Assembly: GCA_029582155.1 (NCBI GenBank)
Contig: CM055912.1
Location: 1,860,001 to 1,924,000, forward strand
Length of the DNA: 64,000 nucleotides
Reading direction: 5' to 3'
From: Panopea generosa
Lineage: Eukaryota; Mollusca; Bivalvia; Adapedonta; Hiatellidae
Part shown: positions 10,111-21,210 of the stretch, in pieces
How the letters are laid out: each line of letters starts with the position of its first letter
Numbering within the stretch: the first letter of the stretch is position 1
Program-made: the position numbers and the translations under genes
Notes under the pieces: model-generated
Seen by the model: the letters and a program-made list of their open reading frames with translations, nothing else
Database searches by the model: none
What the model was told of the DNA's origin: nothing

Positions 10111-10315
10111 TACCAGCCAGCTATATTGCTGAGTTTACCAGCCAGCTATATTGCTGGCTGAGTTTACAAGCCAGCTATACAGCTGAGTTTACCAGCCATC
10201 AATATTGCTGAGTTTACCAGCCAGCTATATTGCTGAGTTTACCAGCCAGCTATATTGCTGAGTTTACCAGCCAGCTATATTGCTGAGTTTACCAGCCAGC
10301 TATATTGCTGTTTCA
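10105..10315. repeat. 25-bp tandem repeat, about 8 copies
   Basis: The unit is GCTGAGTTTACCAGCCAGC then TATATT. It starts exactly at the tRNA-like head of the SINE at 9889-10110 (TCGGCTGAGTTTACC), suggesting it grew from the SINE end and its flank. Confidence 0.9.
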
Positions 10316-10371
10316 AGACCAGGAAATGACAGAATCATGTACTGAGACCGAGTAGATACCTAGCACTATCC

Positions 10372-10512
10372 TGTAAAAACTGAGTGCCAAGCGAGGAAGC
10401 TTCTAGGACCATTTTTTTAACCAAATCTTTGGTATGACGTGGCTAGGGATCGAAGCCACAATCTTCCACATGCGAGGCAGACCCCCTCTGTCCCTAGACC
10501 ACTGCTGCAGGT
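10372..10512 (-). mobile_element. SINE family B, head half
   Basis: Contains GTGCCAAGCGAGGAAGCTTC, GGTATGACGTGGCTAGGGAT and, at the right, GACCACTGCTGCAGG. Read on the minus strand this is a tRNA-like A box followed by a B box (GGCTTCGATCCC). The body is truncated on the left. Confidence 0.7.
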
Positions 10513-11208
10513 CTACTCAGCAACAGGGAGAGATAAGCTGTCATTATGTAATTAAATGACTTTGCCTCTGATCACTTGACCATCAAGGACCAAATCAGAG
10601 GATCAAATGTACAGGTAATATTGACAACAGACATTTTGAAAACTGAATCATTTAATTTCACCAACAGCAGCTTGTTTGTACAAGTAATCAAATTATAATC
10701 ACCCTTTTGTATGGGATTCTAGTCGATTCTAGTCGATACTCCATATTTACAGAAGAGATCGAAATTTAGAATGCACCATTATTTTGAAGCATTTCACCCA
10801 GGGGTTTTATCTGCAAAATTTCTAATTAAATACGCAGTTTTCTTTTAATGAAAACCCAATACTCCAAATGCTTGTCATTTTCTTATATATTAAATGCAAT
10901 GCTACAGTCTTGAACTATTCCCTTGTTGTAAATCAATACCGCAATTGGTGCAGATTGATTGTGGGAAATCTTGCAATTTGAAAAATAAAATTGAAACACT
11001 TGCAATGATCGAGAAGCGGTTTCGACCTATCGGACAATGTACCCAGTGACCCTTCGCCTGCTCAGAAGCCAATTGGGACATTGAAAAATCAATTGGATAT
11101 TGACACAACTTATGTTCTAACTGCTGTTTGTTTCTAACATGGGTGGGACGATGGAGAAGAGGGGGGGATATTCAATTAGACTAGTATTATTACTTTCTAC
11201 AGAATATA
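10513..11208. other. Unannotated AT-rich stretch
   Basis: No gene recognised. A 68-codon minus frame at 10902-11108 has no recognisable features. Confidence 0.35.
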
Positions 11209-11482
11209 GATGTTGCTGTATGGGGTTTAGCGTCACTTTAAACATTTTTTCTGCCATATCACAAGGTATCTACTTCAGACAGTATTCTAAAGGTTGCCAT
11301 ACTTGAGTACCATTCCACAGTCACATGGTATGAAAGCCAACCCAGTCACATTATACTGCTGAGCACCAAGCAAGGAAACTTCTAGTACCATTTTAAAAGT
11401 CTTTGGTATGACCTGGCTGGGGGATTAAACCCACGACTTTTCGCATGCATGGCATATGCTCTACCCCTTGACCACCTGTGCA
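11209..11482 (-). mobile_element. SINE family B, full-length copy
   Basis: Runs from GATGTTGCTGTATGGGGTTT (3' end) to ACCCCTTGACCACCTGTG (5' head). On the minus strand the head shows a tRNA-like B box, GGGTTTAATCCCCC. About 275 bp. Confidence 0.78.
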
Positions 11483-11694
11483 TTGTCAGAATACAGGGAA
11501 AATAAAATATAAATTTAAATCTACTTGAAAATTTTTGCCAACATGCGGAGATATCTTACTAATTCCCCTATTCAATGAATAAAATTCCTAACCATTCTTC
11601 TCTGTCCTCATTCAAATCTCTATCACTTACTTTTTCAAACTTCACCGGGTAAAGGGGTTTACAGACCCTAAACCGCTCAAGTACCCCAATTGTA

Positions 11695-11970
11695 CGCAAA
11701 CGGAGTGCACTCAGAGCGTAAGCGGAGCGCGAGCGTAGCGCAGACGGAGCGCGAACGGAGCGAAGATTGAGCGCTGACGGAGCGGACATGGACCGTAAGC
11801 AAACGCTGGATTTTGAATAATAAACGCACTCCTGAACGCATGAAATAGATCGAGTGCACTCAGACACGCTGAATGCACTCAGATACGCTGAGTGCACTCA
11901 GTAGCGCTGTATACGCTAGACACAGTAAGATAACTGATAACAGAACTATTCGTGCGCTACTGAGTGCACT
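11695..11970. repeat. Left subterminal repeat block of the 3.8-kb element
   Basis: Dense GAGCG/AACGGAGCG words and four GAGTGCACTC-type palindromes. Open frames through it are by-products of the repeats. Confidence 0.7.
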
Positions 11971-12702
11971 CGTTCATTCGGATATACTCTTTTTTTATTA
12001 TTTGATCGTGAAGTCGATACTTAAAATCGAGATAAAAAATAAATTTTCTTTCACATAAATATAAACCATTTAGTTAATATAAATGTTTTACTGTAAAAGG
12101 CATGATAAAACTTATTTTGGTCAACAATTTATCAATTATTACATAAATATCAATATTTAGCTGATCAATACAATAATGTTTAAAATACCTATTATACAAT
12201 AGACGACACATCAATGGTTATCTACGGTTTCAAGGCTAATTTAGTTGCATGTTTAAGCATGATTTGGTTTGCGCAACAAAAATATAAATAATTATATATT
12301 GTGTAAATAACAATTCGAATAGATGTAATTTGCCATGTTATTTCGATATAAATTAGTTATAGAACATACAAAACACGTACTTTATTTCGATTTAAGCGTA
12401 TACTGCTCCAAATACAAAAATATCAAAGCATGCGTGAATCAAACAAAACATAGATATGCGTAAAATTATATGATTATGATTCTATTTGTTTGGGTATTTC
12501 GGCAAAATAAAAATTACCAATTTTCAATTTAATTTGGACTTTAGTTTTATATTTTCCCCAAACATAGTTACACTGAGTTTGTGCTTAGTTGTAAACAAAT
12601 CTACGTAAACTGTTATATTACAATTATAGTGGAAACACTACACTCGTGCACATCTCATTAAAATAATAATAATAAATTAATTGTATTCTAAAATATAAAG
12701 TG

Positions 12703-12880
12703 GGTCAGTAGTACAGCGGATAGGGTGCTGCTTCAGACGGCAGAGGTCGCGAGTTTGACCCAGGCTTTAGCCGACCTCTCGAAACACAATTCAGTACCAG
12801 ATCTAATAAGGGAATGCACTGGAGAACGATATGCATAAGCTCCGAGCTTACTTGACAATCAAGCTAAATTAAATTAATGT
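12703..12880 (+). mobile_element. tRNA-derived SINE family E inside the 3.8-kb element
   Basis: Starts AGTGGGTCAGTAGTACAGCG (A-box-like), with a B box GCGAGTTTGACCCAGG about 45 bp later, then a non-tRNA body ending AAATTAATGTAAAATAAATG. It lacks a clean cloverleaf, so it is a SINE rather than a tRNA gene. Confidence 0.6.
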
Positions 12881-13194
12881 AAAATAAATGTATGTATGCC
12901 AAATTAACACGACAGACCGAAATAACACATTAGACATAGGAAATAAAAACTAGCAAACGTAAATTTCTAGGTGACCTTTTTGAGGTTGTGATTTTATATT
13001 GACTAAAGAACAGCTTTTGATCATGAGGAAGGTTTAAATAAACAAAAACGAACATGTATTCACTGGCTATAAAATAGTAAATATATTGTTTTCCCGCTTT
13101 CCTACAAAATCGATACGCCTGGTCACGTGCACATAAGCACGTAACAATAAAGCCACTATAAAAGTTGTGAAAGGGGCAACAAGTAAGAAATGAC

Positions 13195-13390
13195 AACAAT
13201 AATAATAATAATGATAATAATAATAATAATAATAAAGAAGAAAAAATACTCAGATAATAATAATATGATAATATAATAATATAATAATAAAGTAATATAG
13301 CAATAATAACAATAATATTAGTAATAATAGTAATAAATAATAATAAAATATATAATAGATATTAATAATAATGATGGTAATAATAAAATT
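13195..13390. repeat. (AAT)n-rich microsatellite
   Basis: Runs of AATAATAATAAT with interruptions, within the AT-rich core of the 3.8-kb element. Confidence 0.9.
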
Positions 13391-13434
13391 ATAAAAAATC
13401 TGCATATTTTAGTATTGATTTTGACTATATATTT

Positions 13435-13600
13435 CTTATCCAATCACATGCCGCGGGTTAAATAAAGATTCATTCATCTGGCACAAATTATAATCAAAAT
13501 GAAAATTACACACCGGCAGGGTTCTTTGTGATCAATGGACCGATAAATCACCAATTAACTATTTATTGACACACATGTGGTTCTCACAATGGGTATCTGT
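13435..13600. repeat. Internal direct repeat of the 3.8-kb element, copy 1
   Basis: Shares ordered words with 14160-14310: CAATCACAT, TTCA(T/A)CCATCTGGCA-like, GTCAATAGACCGATAA-like and TTGACAC. Diverged. Confidence 0.55.
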
Positions 13601-14159
13601 TTTTATGATTGCCATGCAACTCTGCCTTCATTATAGTAATTAAATTGTTATATTAATTGTGAACGACTGACCAGATGAACATACGCACGTATCCAATATA
13701 AAAACTGTAAACAAATTAATAAGTCAATATGTATATTATAATAATAGCTCCAATGATAATAATATTTCAAAAAAATAAAACAAATAATGAAAGTAAAAAA
13801 TAATACAAATAAAATACTACATTTTTACAAAGAATTATTTAGAGACATGTCTTTAATTTTTATTAGTTTTAAAATTGTAGGATTGTTTTATTTTGTAAAT
13901 TAACAATTCTGATCTGTTTTTATACGAAATCGCTATGGCAGCTGTGGTAAAATGACAGCCCTGAATACACATCCCTTTATACGTGTATGTCACACTTTCT
14001 ACCATTCACTCAGAACTGGCGTAGGGTTTTCGGTTCGTTAATTTAATGATATTAACATCATGATATTTACATTCTAAAGCGTTCTGAAACTTCGAATAAC
14101 CAATATCTTAAATGATTTTTTTATTTGTTGTTAATTGGCTGGCAGTTTTTCTTTCTTAT

Positions 14160-14310
14160 CTTTTCTTTTCAATCACATAATGTTGGCTCAATTAAAATTC
14201 AACCATCTGGCAATAAAAAAGAAATCATACATATCGTCCGTGGTCAATAGACCGATAAGTCACCACTTTAGCATATATCTTAATTGACACGGCTCTCACT
14301 GGCATGTGAC
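14160..14310. repeat. Internal direct repeat of the 3.8-kb element, copy 2
   Basis: Partner of 13435-13600, keeping AATCACAT, CAACCATCTGGCAA, GGTCAATAGACCGATAAG and AATTGACACGGCTCTCAC in the same order. Confidence 0.55.
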
Positions 14311-15244
14311 ATAACGTAATTAACACCACGGGTGTGTTGCTGTGTGTCATATAATTAGTGGTATAGCACAGTGGGTGTAGTTTCAAACAAGTTTAATTTA
14401 GTTTGTCATTTTAAATAATATATTAACATAAAGCATACTATCAGTAAAAGAATAATTTCAGAAACCCACTGAAAAAAGTTTATTGCAAGTATATTTATAT
14501 ACATAATGATAACGAAAATAATTATAAAAACTTAAAATATCAGAATATCTTTTTTTAAGTTTAGTGAAGCCATATTTGGACCCAAATCGAGAAAAAAAAA
14601 CTACAAGATTATTATTTTTCAAAAATCATTGATTATAATGTCGAATTGCATCGCACAGATTATAATAAAATTTTCATCACCCATGCAGTGCATATTATAG
14701 ATTATAAAGCTTATTTTAGTTTGAACATTAACAAAACCAGTGATATATCCACATGTTTTTAAGTCACTGCTTACACTGAGCAGATTTATGGATTATCATA
14801 AGGCCAACGAGGTATCAACAGTATGGAATTATTAATTAAATTTAATTATAAATAACAATTTATTTAGTTTATGTTGATGATGTATATGTAAATTTTGTGG
14901 ACAAACTTTATTGCTTTCCTGTAATAAACGGCTTACGGTATATCAAAGAAGATACTGATGCAAACAAATGTCGTTATGGATAACAGAAGCCGGTATAACG
15001 TGCGATATTCTTTAATCACCCAGACCACTGATCACATATCAAAACATAGACACTTCCGTTAAACATGCCTACTATCAATACTTGTTCAACCTTTCGCCCA
15101 GCGGGTGACATAATCTGTAGACAAACAATCGGATTATGAATTAATTTACCTTGACTAAATCCCATGGATACATTTAATTGCTCCATTGGAACATATTAAA
15201 TTAAAAAGTCAATATAGAATCAGTTTAAAGAGTTGAGATGTTGC

Positions 15245-15480
15245 GATTGGAAACCGAACTGAGCGAACTGAAAGTTGAGTGAGCGCTGAACGAAGCGAAC
15301 GCTAAATGGAGTATTAAATACAGCACTCAGCTATACAGCGCTCGTGAGCGAATACTTGCGTTTGTGAGTGCATTAAATTAACCTCGTTTAATCGAGTGCA
15401 CGCAAACGGAGCGCGAACTAAGCGCGAACGGAGTGCAAACTGAGCGCAAACGGAGTGCAATTATGGGGTACTTGAGCGGT
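15245..15480. repeat. Right subterminal repeat block of the 3.8-kb element
   Basis: GAGCGAACTGAAAG, GAGCGCGAACTAAGCGCGAA and CAAACGGAGTGCA units, inverted relative to the left block. Confidence 0.7.
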
Positions 15481-15493
15481 TTAGGGTCTGTAA

Positions 15494-15662
15494 CAACATT
15501 TTCAACACATTTCAGGCTATATAAATTACAGCATTTTATGTTTTATTGGTGAGGAAGACCATAGAATGAATCACATAAAATTCTTGAACCAAACTCGAGC
15601 CTAAGACCTTAGCGGTGAGAAGTGATCTTGAAATGATGCCTTAGACCGGGGAGAACCCTAAC
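15494..15662 (-). mobile_element. SINE family G copy
   Basis: Tail TTCAACACATTTCAGGCTAT, body GTGAGGAAGACCATAGAATG, and a head on the right where GAAGTGATCTTGAAATGATG mirrors 17640. It abuts the right end of the 3.8-kb element. Confidence 0.55.
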
Positions 15663-15734
15663 TTCATTATATATAGAAGACCTGTTATAAATCATCTGAA
15701 ATGTTCCATTATCAATTAAAACTTTCAGTATAGA

Positions 15735-15985
15735 TTCCCAACATTGCCCTCCATTGCATTTGTCCTCTCATTCCTCATCACCTTAATCTCAAATCCTCCC
15801 AACATTGCCCTCCATTGTATTTGTCCTCTCTCTCTCCTCATCTCCTTAATCTCAAACCCTCCCAACACTGCTCTCCATTGTATTTGTCCTCTCTCTCTCC
15901 TCATCTCCTTAATCTCAAATCCTCCCAACACTGCCCTCCATTGCATTTGTCCTCTCTCTCTCTCATCATCTCCTTAATCCTCATC
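15735..15985. repeat. About 62-bp tandem repeat, 4 copies
   Basis: The unit has CCCAACACTGCCCTCCATTG then CATTTGTCCTCTCTCTCTCC and TTAATCTCAAATC. CCATTG recurs at 15751, 15812, 15875 and 15938. Pyrimidine-rich on the plus strand. Confidence 0.9.
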
Positions 15986-16350
15986 CCCCTCCTGCCAGAT
16001 TTTCATCTTATAAACAACAATACAAACATTACCAGTTTCCAGGACGATTAAACAATTCTGTAAACAGTCGTCTGACAATTCCTGATAATTGCAGACGTTT
16101 TGATCATTGTACATATTCACCTGCAGCTCTGTTTATTGTTGCAATGTTTTGTAAGATTTATGATGCCACACATTGCCAGGTTACCTAGCAGACTAAAATG
16201 ATTATTTTTTCTTTAAACGGAATTTATCCTGATAGAATTTTCAACATTTTCAAAATTTAGATATTTCGGTTTGATTTCATTTGATTTCAAAAATTGTTTC
16301 ATCTTAAAAAGAGTCCAAATTATGATGTGATAATAACTAGAAATTTTTGA
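15986..16350. other. Unannotated AT-rich stretch
   Basis: No gene or recognised repeat. Confidence 0.35.
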
Positions 16351-16351
16351 T

Positions 16352-16562
16352 GCCATTTTTAACACATGACGGGTTATGTCTGATGTATCTTGTTCTGTTG
16401 GCGGAGGAAGATCTCAAAATGAATCCGAATAGAACCACCGTTCTGCCATTACTAAATGGCAAACTTTTTCATTTATTTAAAACCGAGCGATATTCGAACC
16501 CATTACCTCAGCATTGAGTGATTTGTGTTCATGTGGTGTAACCTTTGACCACTTGGACACAG
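16352..16562 (-). mobile_element. SINE family G copy
   Basis: Words TTAACACATGACGGGTTATG, CTCAAAATGAATCCGAATAG and AACCACCGTTCTGCC are shared with 17445-17685. B-box-like complement near ATTCGAACCCATTACC. Confidence 0.65.
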
Positions 16563-16633
16563 AGTTCCTTATTAAAGAAGAATTAGCACTACCATCTTTG
16601 TACATTCTCTGTTTGTTTGCATATTAAGTGTTT

Positions 16634-16650
16634 GGGGGGGGGGGGGGTTG
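16634..16650. repeat. Poly-G run
   Basis: About 14 consecutive G after TGTTT. Prone to length variation and able to form G-quadruplex structure. Confidence 0.85.
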
Positions 16651-16656
16651 CCATAG

Positions 16657-16884
16657 AGGGCTAACAGATGATCAGTTCACCTAACCATTATTTCCTACGA
16701 TGCCGAAAGGTTAAGCAGTACTTGAACACACCGTAAATTACTAATAACTTTCCCATTTGAATCAGTGGTGAGAGACGAATGACAGTAAGACGCAATGTCG
16801 TATATCAATCATCACGGGAACTGTGGATAGGCAATGATATAAAATCACGATCCCTGGATTCATGGTCAGACGCACTACAAACTG
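16657..16884 (-). mobile_element. SINE family A copy
   Basis: GGGCTAACAGATGATCAG, TGAATCAGTGGTGAGAGACG, CGTATATCAATCATCACGGG and head CAGACGCACTACAAACTGAG. Reverse orientation, near full length. Confidence 0.75.
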
Positions 16885-16885
16885 A

Positions 16886-17440
16886 GCAAAACAATCAAGT
16901 CTTTCTCACAAACAGCATTTGTTATAAAACAAATTTAAGAAGGAAACTATATTTCAAAGATCCTGTTCAAATGATTTAATGTCACACCATTTGATTGTTA
17001 ATGTATAATGTAAACCCTCATTGTCACATGGAAATACTTGTAAAATAACACTTCAGTCCTATCTAATATCTTATTATCACTTACAATACTCATATAAAGT
17101 ATTAAAATTTCACATCGATTGTAAGAATGACATCTAGATATACTCCAGAGTTCAAAGGTGACACTTTTCCTTAAACAATATCATTTTTTACATCACTTGA
17201 ATCCCCTTTAACAGCACTTGCAGTGTCAACTTATCATTCATAATAGTCTTCAAATATAATATAGCAAGATGAACATTTTACATCCACAATGAATGATAAA
17301 TGACACCAAAACACCATCAAAATATATAAAATTTTAAACTATAATTAAGCAATATAAATGCAACTATAGTCCAACCGAGACATTATGACATAAACCATTC
17401 ACTATAAATTATCAAGACGCCAACCAAGACCTCATGACAT
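16886..17440. other. Unannotated AT-rich stretch
   Basis: No gene or repeat recognised. Confidence 0.35.
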
Positions 17441-17444
17441 TTTT

Positions 17445-17685
17445 GTTTTTTGTTTTGAATGAGGTTTAACACATTGCAGGTTATATAAAGCATATCCAGT
17501 TTAATTGGTGGATGAAAAGCTCAGAATGAATCTGAGTAGAACCACCGTCCTTCCGAAAGTAACTGACAAACTTTCTCACTTAATACTTTATGGAACAAGC
17601 AGGAATTGAACCAACGACCTTAGTGATGAGAAGTTTGTGATCTTGAAATGCTGCATTAAATCACTCGGCTCAAGCCAGAAAAATT
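17445..17685 (-). mobile_element. SINE family G, full-length copy
   Basis: Reading the minus strand: head GGCTTGAGCCGAGTGATTTA with B box GGTTCAATTCCTG, body GGTGGTTCTACTCAGATTCA, tail AACCTGCAATGTGTTAAACC. The head abuts the 87-bp array. Confidence 0.7.
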
Positions 17686-18908
17686 TTATTGTTGATTTTT
17701 GTCAATCCATGTCTGGAGACCTATGCCATTTACTCACAGAGGACTGACCCCTGGCTCAAGCCAGAAAAATCTTTATTGTTGATTTTTGTCAATCAATGTT
17801 TGGAGACCTATACCATTTACTCACAGGGGACTGGCCCCTGGCTCAAACAAGAAAAATCTTTATTGTTGATTTTTGTCAATCAATGTCTGAAGACCTATAC
17901 CATTTACTCACAGAGGACTGACCTCTGGCTCAAACCAGAAAAATCTTTATTGTTGGTTTTTGTCAATCAATGTCTGGAGACCTATACCATTTACTCACAG
18001 AGGATAGACCCCTGGCTCAAACCAGAAAAATCTTTATTGTTGATTTTTGTCAATCAATGTCTGGAGACCTATAGCATTTACTCACAGAGGACTGACCCCT
18101 GGCTCAAACCAGAAAAATCTTTATTGATGGGTTTTTGTCAATCAATGTCTGAAGACCTATACAATTTACTCACAGAGGACTGACCCCTGGCTCAAACCAG
18201 AAAAATCTTTATTGTTGGTTTTTGTCAATCAATGTCTGGAGACCTATACCATTTACTCACAGGGGACTGGCCCCTGGCTCAAACCAGAAAAATCTTTATT
18301 GTTGATTTTTGTCAATCAATGTCTGAAGACCTATACCATTTACTCACAGAGGACTGACCCCTGGCTCAAACCAGAAAAATCTTTATTGTTGGTTTTTGTT
18401 AATCAATGTCTGGAGACCAATACCATTTACTCACAGAGGACAGACCCCTGGCTCAAACCAGAAAAATCTTTATTGTTGATTTTTGTCAATCAATGTCTGG
18501 AAACCTATAGCATTTACTCACAGAGGACTGACCCCTGGCTCAAACCAGAAAAATCTTTATTGTTGGTTTTTGTCAATCAATGTCTGAAGACCTATACAAT
18601 TTACTCACAGAGGGCTGACCCCTGGCTCAAACCAGAAAAATCTTTATTGTTGGTTTTTGTCAATCAATGTCTGGAGACCTATACCATTTACTCATAGAGG
18701 ACTGACCCTTGGCTCAAACCAGAAAAATCTTTATTGTTGGTTTTTGTCAATCAATGTCTGGAGACCTATGCCATTTACTGACAGAGGACTGACCCCTGGC
18801 TCAAACCAGAAAAATCTTTATTGTGGATTTTTGTCAATCAATGTCTGAAGACCTATACAATTTTCTCACAGAGGACTGACCCCTGGCTCAAACCAGAAAA
18901 AATCTTCT
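17668..18908. repeat. 87-bp tandem repeat, about 14 copies
   Basis: The unit contains TTTTTGTCAATCAATGTCTG then GAGACCTATACCATTTACTC, ACAGAGGACTGACCCCTGGC and TCAAACCAGAAAAATCTTTA. Since 87 is 29 codons, one plus frame runs open for five to six units at a time (29-residue periods containing IFVNQCLETYTIYSQ). It breaks by a one-base insertion near 18130. Probably satellite DNA rather than a gene. The edge overlaps a family G SINE head. Confidence 0.92.
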
Positions 18909-19305
18909 TCAGTTTATTTATGTCAATCAATCACCAGAGACATATATACCTACAAATGAAATGATGAACTGCTAGCTGACTGAATCACAAAGGTAAAACC
19001 AGCAGGTATAAGAAGACACGATCACATGACTATCACAAGTGTGACTAGGTATATTAAACCATGAAATAATTAGCTACCTATATTATTAAGTACAACACCT
19101 AGTAATGTGTAACTTGTTAAATTTCTGCCATTCTTCAGTTTATGTACAGTTTCCTTATCATTTTGAACGAGTGGGCAGGAGTGGGTGGCGGTTTGGGCTT
19201 GATAAGAATTTACTACTGAGTACAAAAAGAATGTTAATCCTAACCAGACATTAAAATTTATATTCAGACTAATATGTTTTTCTGAAAGTTCCATTATAAC
19301 TTCGA
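18909..19305. other. Unannotated stretch
   Basis: No gene recognised. Short minus frames have no domain features. Confidence 0.35.
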
Positions 19306-19307
19306 AG

Positions 19308-19508
19308 TTTATACTTATTTATTTTACTTCGAATGTGAAACAATTCATTACAACCTATACAAATTATGCTAGAAATCTTCCTGGGTACTATAAGCATATG
19401 CAGAAAAAGCATCTTGCTCAACAACACGACACATAGCTGTGGGAGAGGATCAAACCCAGAACCCTCCAATCCTGGGTTTGATGCTGGACCACTGGACCAT
19501 GCGCTTCA
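19308..19508 (-). mobile_element. SINE family C copy
   Basis: Minus-strand head GCGCATGGTCCAGTGGTCCA (A box), B box TTCTGGGTTTGATCCTC, body CTATGTGTCGTG and GAGCAAGATGCTTTTTCTGC, tail AAATAAATAAGTATAAAC. Same family as 48005-48212. Confidence 0.75.
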
Positions 19509-19511
19509 CAT

Positions 19512-19690
19512 ATTTTAGCTTAATTGCGGAGAAAGCTCAAAGCTTATATGAACCGCTCTTAAGTCCATTTGCTGGGTAGAACCAGTACTGAGTGTTGTTT
19601 TTATAAGAGGCATCAAGTTGAGCTGGAGATCGAACCTGCAACCTCTGACATGAGCAATCAACACTCTATACACTTCACTGGACTGCGCAG
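19512..19690 (-). mobile_element. SINE family D copy
   Basis: AAAGGCAT/AGAGGCATCA body and head complement GGAGATCGAACCTGCAACCT then CTGACATGAGCAATCAACAC, as at 58690 and 58950. Confidence 0.6.
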
Positions 19691-19932
19691 AAACACTATT
19701 TAAAATGACTCAAAACATGATATTTGTGCAATACAATTAGAAGAGGCATCAATTTGTAATTTGGCACAATTATCTTGTTGTGCTGGGGATCAAACTCACA
19801 ACCTCTGGCCTGAACAACCAACTGTCTATCCACTGCAACACTGCCCTGAAACACTTTTGAAAATGACTCACAGCATGATATTTGTGTAATACATTTTGAA
19901 GTGGCACCAATTTAAAATTTGGCAACATCAGC
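19686..19932 (-). repeat. Tandem duplication carrying a second SINE D head
   Basis: 19686-19770 and 19850-19932 share GAAACAC...AAAATGACTCA, ATGATATTTGTG and GCATCAATTTGTAATTTGGC-like sequence, about 165 bp apart. A family D head (GGGGATCAAACTCACAACCT) lies between. Confidence 0.6.
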
Positions 19933-20220
19933 CCTGCATCCATGCATATGAAGTATTGTATCTCTGTATATATAATTATATATAGGTCACGTTATTGATG
20001 TTTATCACAAAACATCAGCAGCACTAGCAGCTTCCAAACTCAATTGATTATACAAACATTAATTATGCAACGGGGATAAAATGGGAGACAGCCAGTCAAT
20101 ATATCTGAGTTGGCCAAGTGTGTGTGAGTCGATCATCGGTGTCCCAAACAGCAGTTGCAGTCAGATGAAAGCATCAGACTTCTCACTTATAAATTAATCC
20201 ACGGTTTAAATCTTTACCCC

Positions 20221-20370
20221 TTCCATGACCGAGTGATTCAAGATGACCTCTCTAGATTATAGCCTTTCACTGCCAAGGCTGGGATTTGAGCACAGCTCAG
20301 TTCAAACACTTAACCAGTGAGTTTGTCAGTTACAGCTGTTTGGGGAAGGACCACCAATCTAACATAAATC
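20221..20370 (+). mobile_element. SINE family G, plus-orientation copy
   Basis: GACCGAGTGATTCAAGATGA (head), GGGATTTGAGCACAGC (B-box-like) and GGGGAAGGACCACCAATCTA. 3'-truncated. Confidence 0.5.
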
Positions 20371-20593
20371 TGGGATTTTCTTCTACGAATATATAAATAA
20401 TCTCTTTAATGAACTGAAAATGATTTTGAATTTAAAAAAAAATATAAAAAAAATCCATTTAAAAAAAAAGAAAGTTTGGTCAGCTTTGTCTCCTTTGATA
20501 GTTTTCTGTTTTGAGTCAACAGTCATTACCTATGAATAACATTTTCAATTGTTGACCTTTTGTGTATTATCAAAGTAATGGTCTTTTAAGTTT

Positions 20594-20744
20594 AGACCAT
20601 AAATTAATTGCAGGATTATCATATGCCCACACCCTAATTTTTATGCCACCCAGACACTTTTTATTTTCATTAAAAAAAACTCCCTCCCCACTTTTAAAGA
20701 AAAATTTGGATGATAATCTAGCAATTAATTCATAATGGCCTTAA
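20594..20744. mobile_element. MITE with GTTAGGCCATAAT-type termini
   Basis: Left GACCATAAATTAATTGCAGG, right TGATAATCTAGCAATTAATT then CATAATGGCC. Interior AATTTTTATGCCACCCAGAC matches the copy at 1726. Confidence 0.75.
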
Positions 20745-21210
20745 CAACAACAGTTATTTCAACTCGATCAGCTTGCTTCAATTAAAAAATAATTCCACAA
20801 GACCTCGAACCCAACCCAGAAATTCCATTCTGCCCTCTGCATCATATTGAAGCTAGGTTGTCATCCAGCAATTATTTTTGCCATTTACAGAAATGGAGCA
20901 GAAATACAGTGCCATTAAATTTCAAACTATTTGCCAAGCAGGCAGCAATTAAAACTGTTCCCATGCCAAAAAACTTGCATAGTAGTTCATGAGTGAAGCA
21001 TTTCCACCTTCTTTTATAATTATTAGAGTCGGCTATTAGAAGCATGCAGAGTTTCTGTGGAACTGCCATTTAACAATCTATTATGACTAACTGACATCAC
21101 CTTCATGTATGATCTGGTTTCAAACAGTTAATGTTTATATAATTATCAAAGTTTTGAAGAAACAAAATTAAAATATTTTATAGTAAAATCATTATTTTGA
21201 GAAAGTGTGT
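20745..21210. other. Unannotated stretch
   Basis: AT-rich, with no recognisable exon. GTCATCCAGCAATTATTTTT near 20870 may be a solitary MITE end. Confidence 0.3.

Larger units (their letters stand above)
11662..15490. mobile_element. 3.8-kb non-autonomous DNA transposon with long subterminal repeats
   Basis: The ends are inverted copies: left CAGACCCTAAACCGCTCAAG then TACCCCA, right TGGGGTACTTGAGCGGTTTA then GGGTCTG. Each end is flanked by TA. Inside each terminus are about 250 bp of GC-rich degenerate repeats (GAGCGCGAACGGAGCG, GAGTGCACTCAG), at 11695-11970 and 15245-15480, which look like transposase-binding subterminal arrays. The middle is very AT-rich and has no transposase gene. It holds a SINE (12703-12880), an AAT microsatellite and an internal diverged direct repeat. 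It could also be called a large MITE. The superfamily is not assignable; TA flanks would fit Tc1/mariner-like integration. Confidence 0.75.

Noticed and set aside
11568..11897. Minus open frames with periodic RSV/SAL residues
   Set aside because: They lie within the subterminal repeat block of the 3.8-kb element and follow its repeat period.
17689..18697. Two open frames of about 160 codons with 29-residue repeats
   Set aside because: The repeat period is a multiple of three, so openness is expected. No start context, splice sites or known domain.
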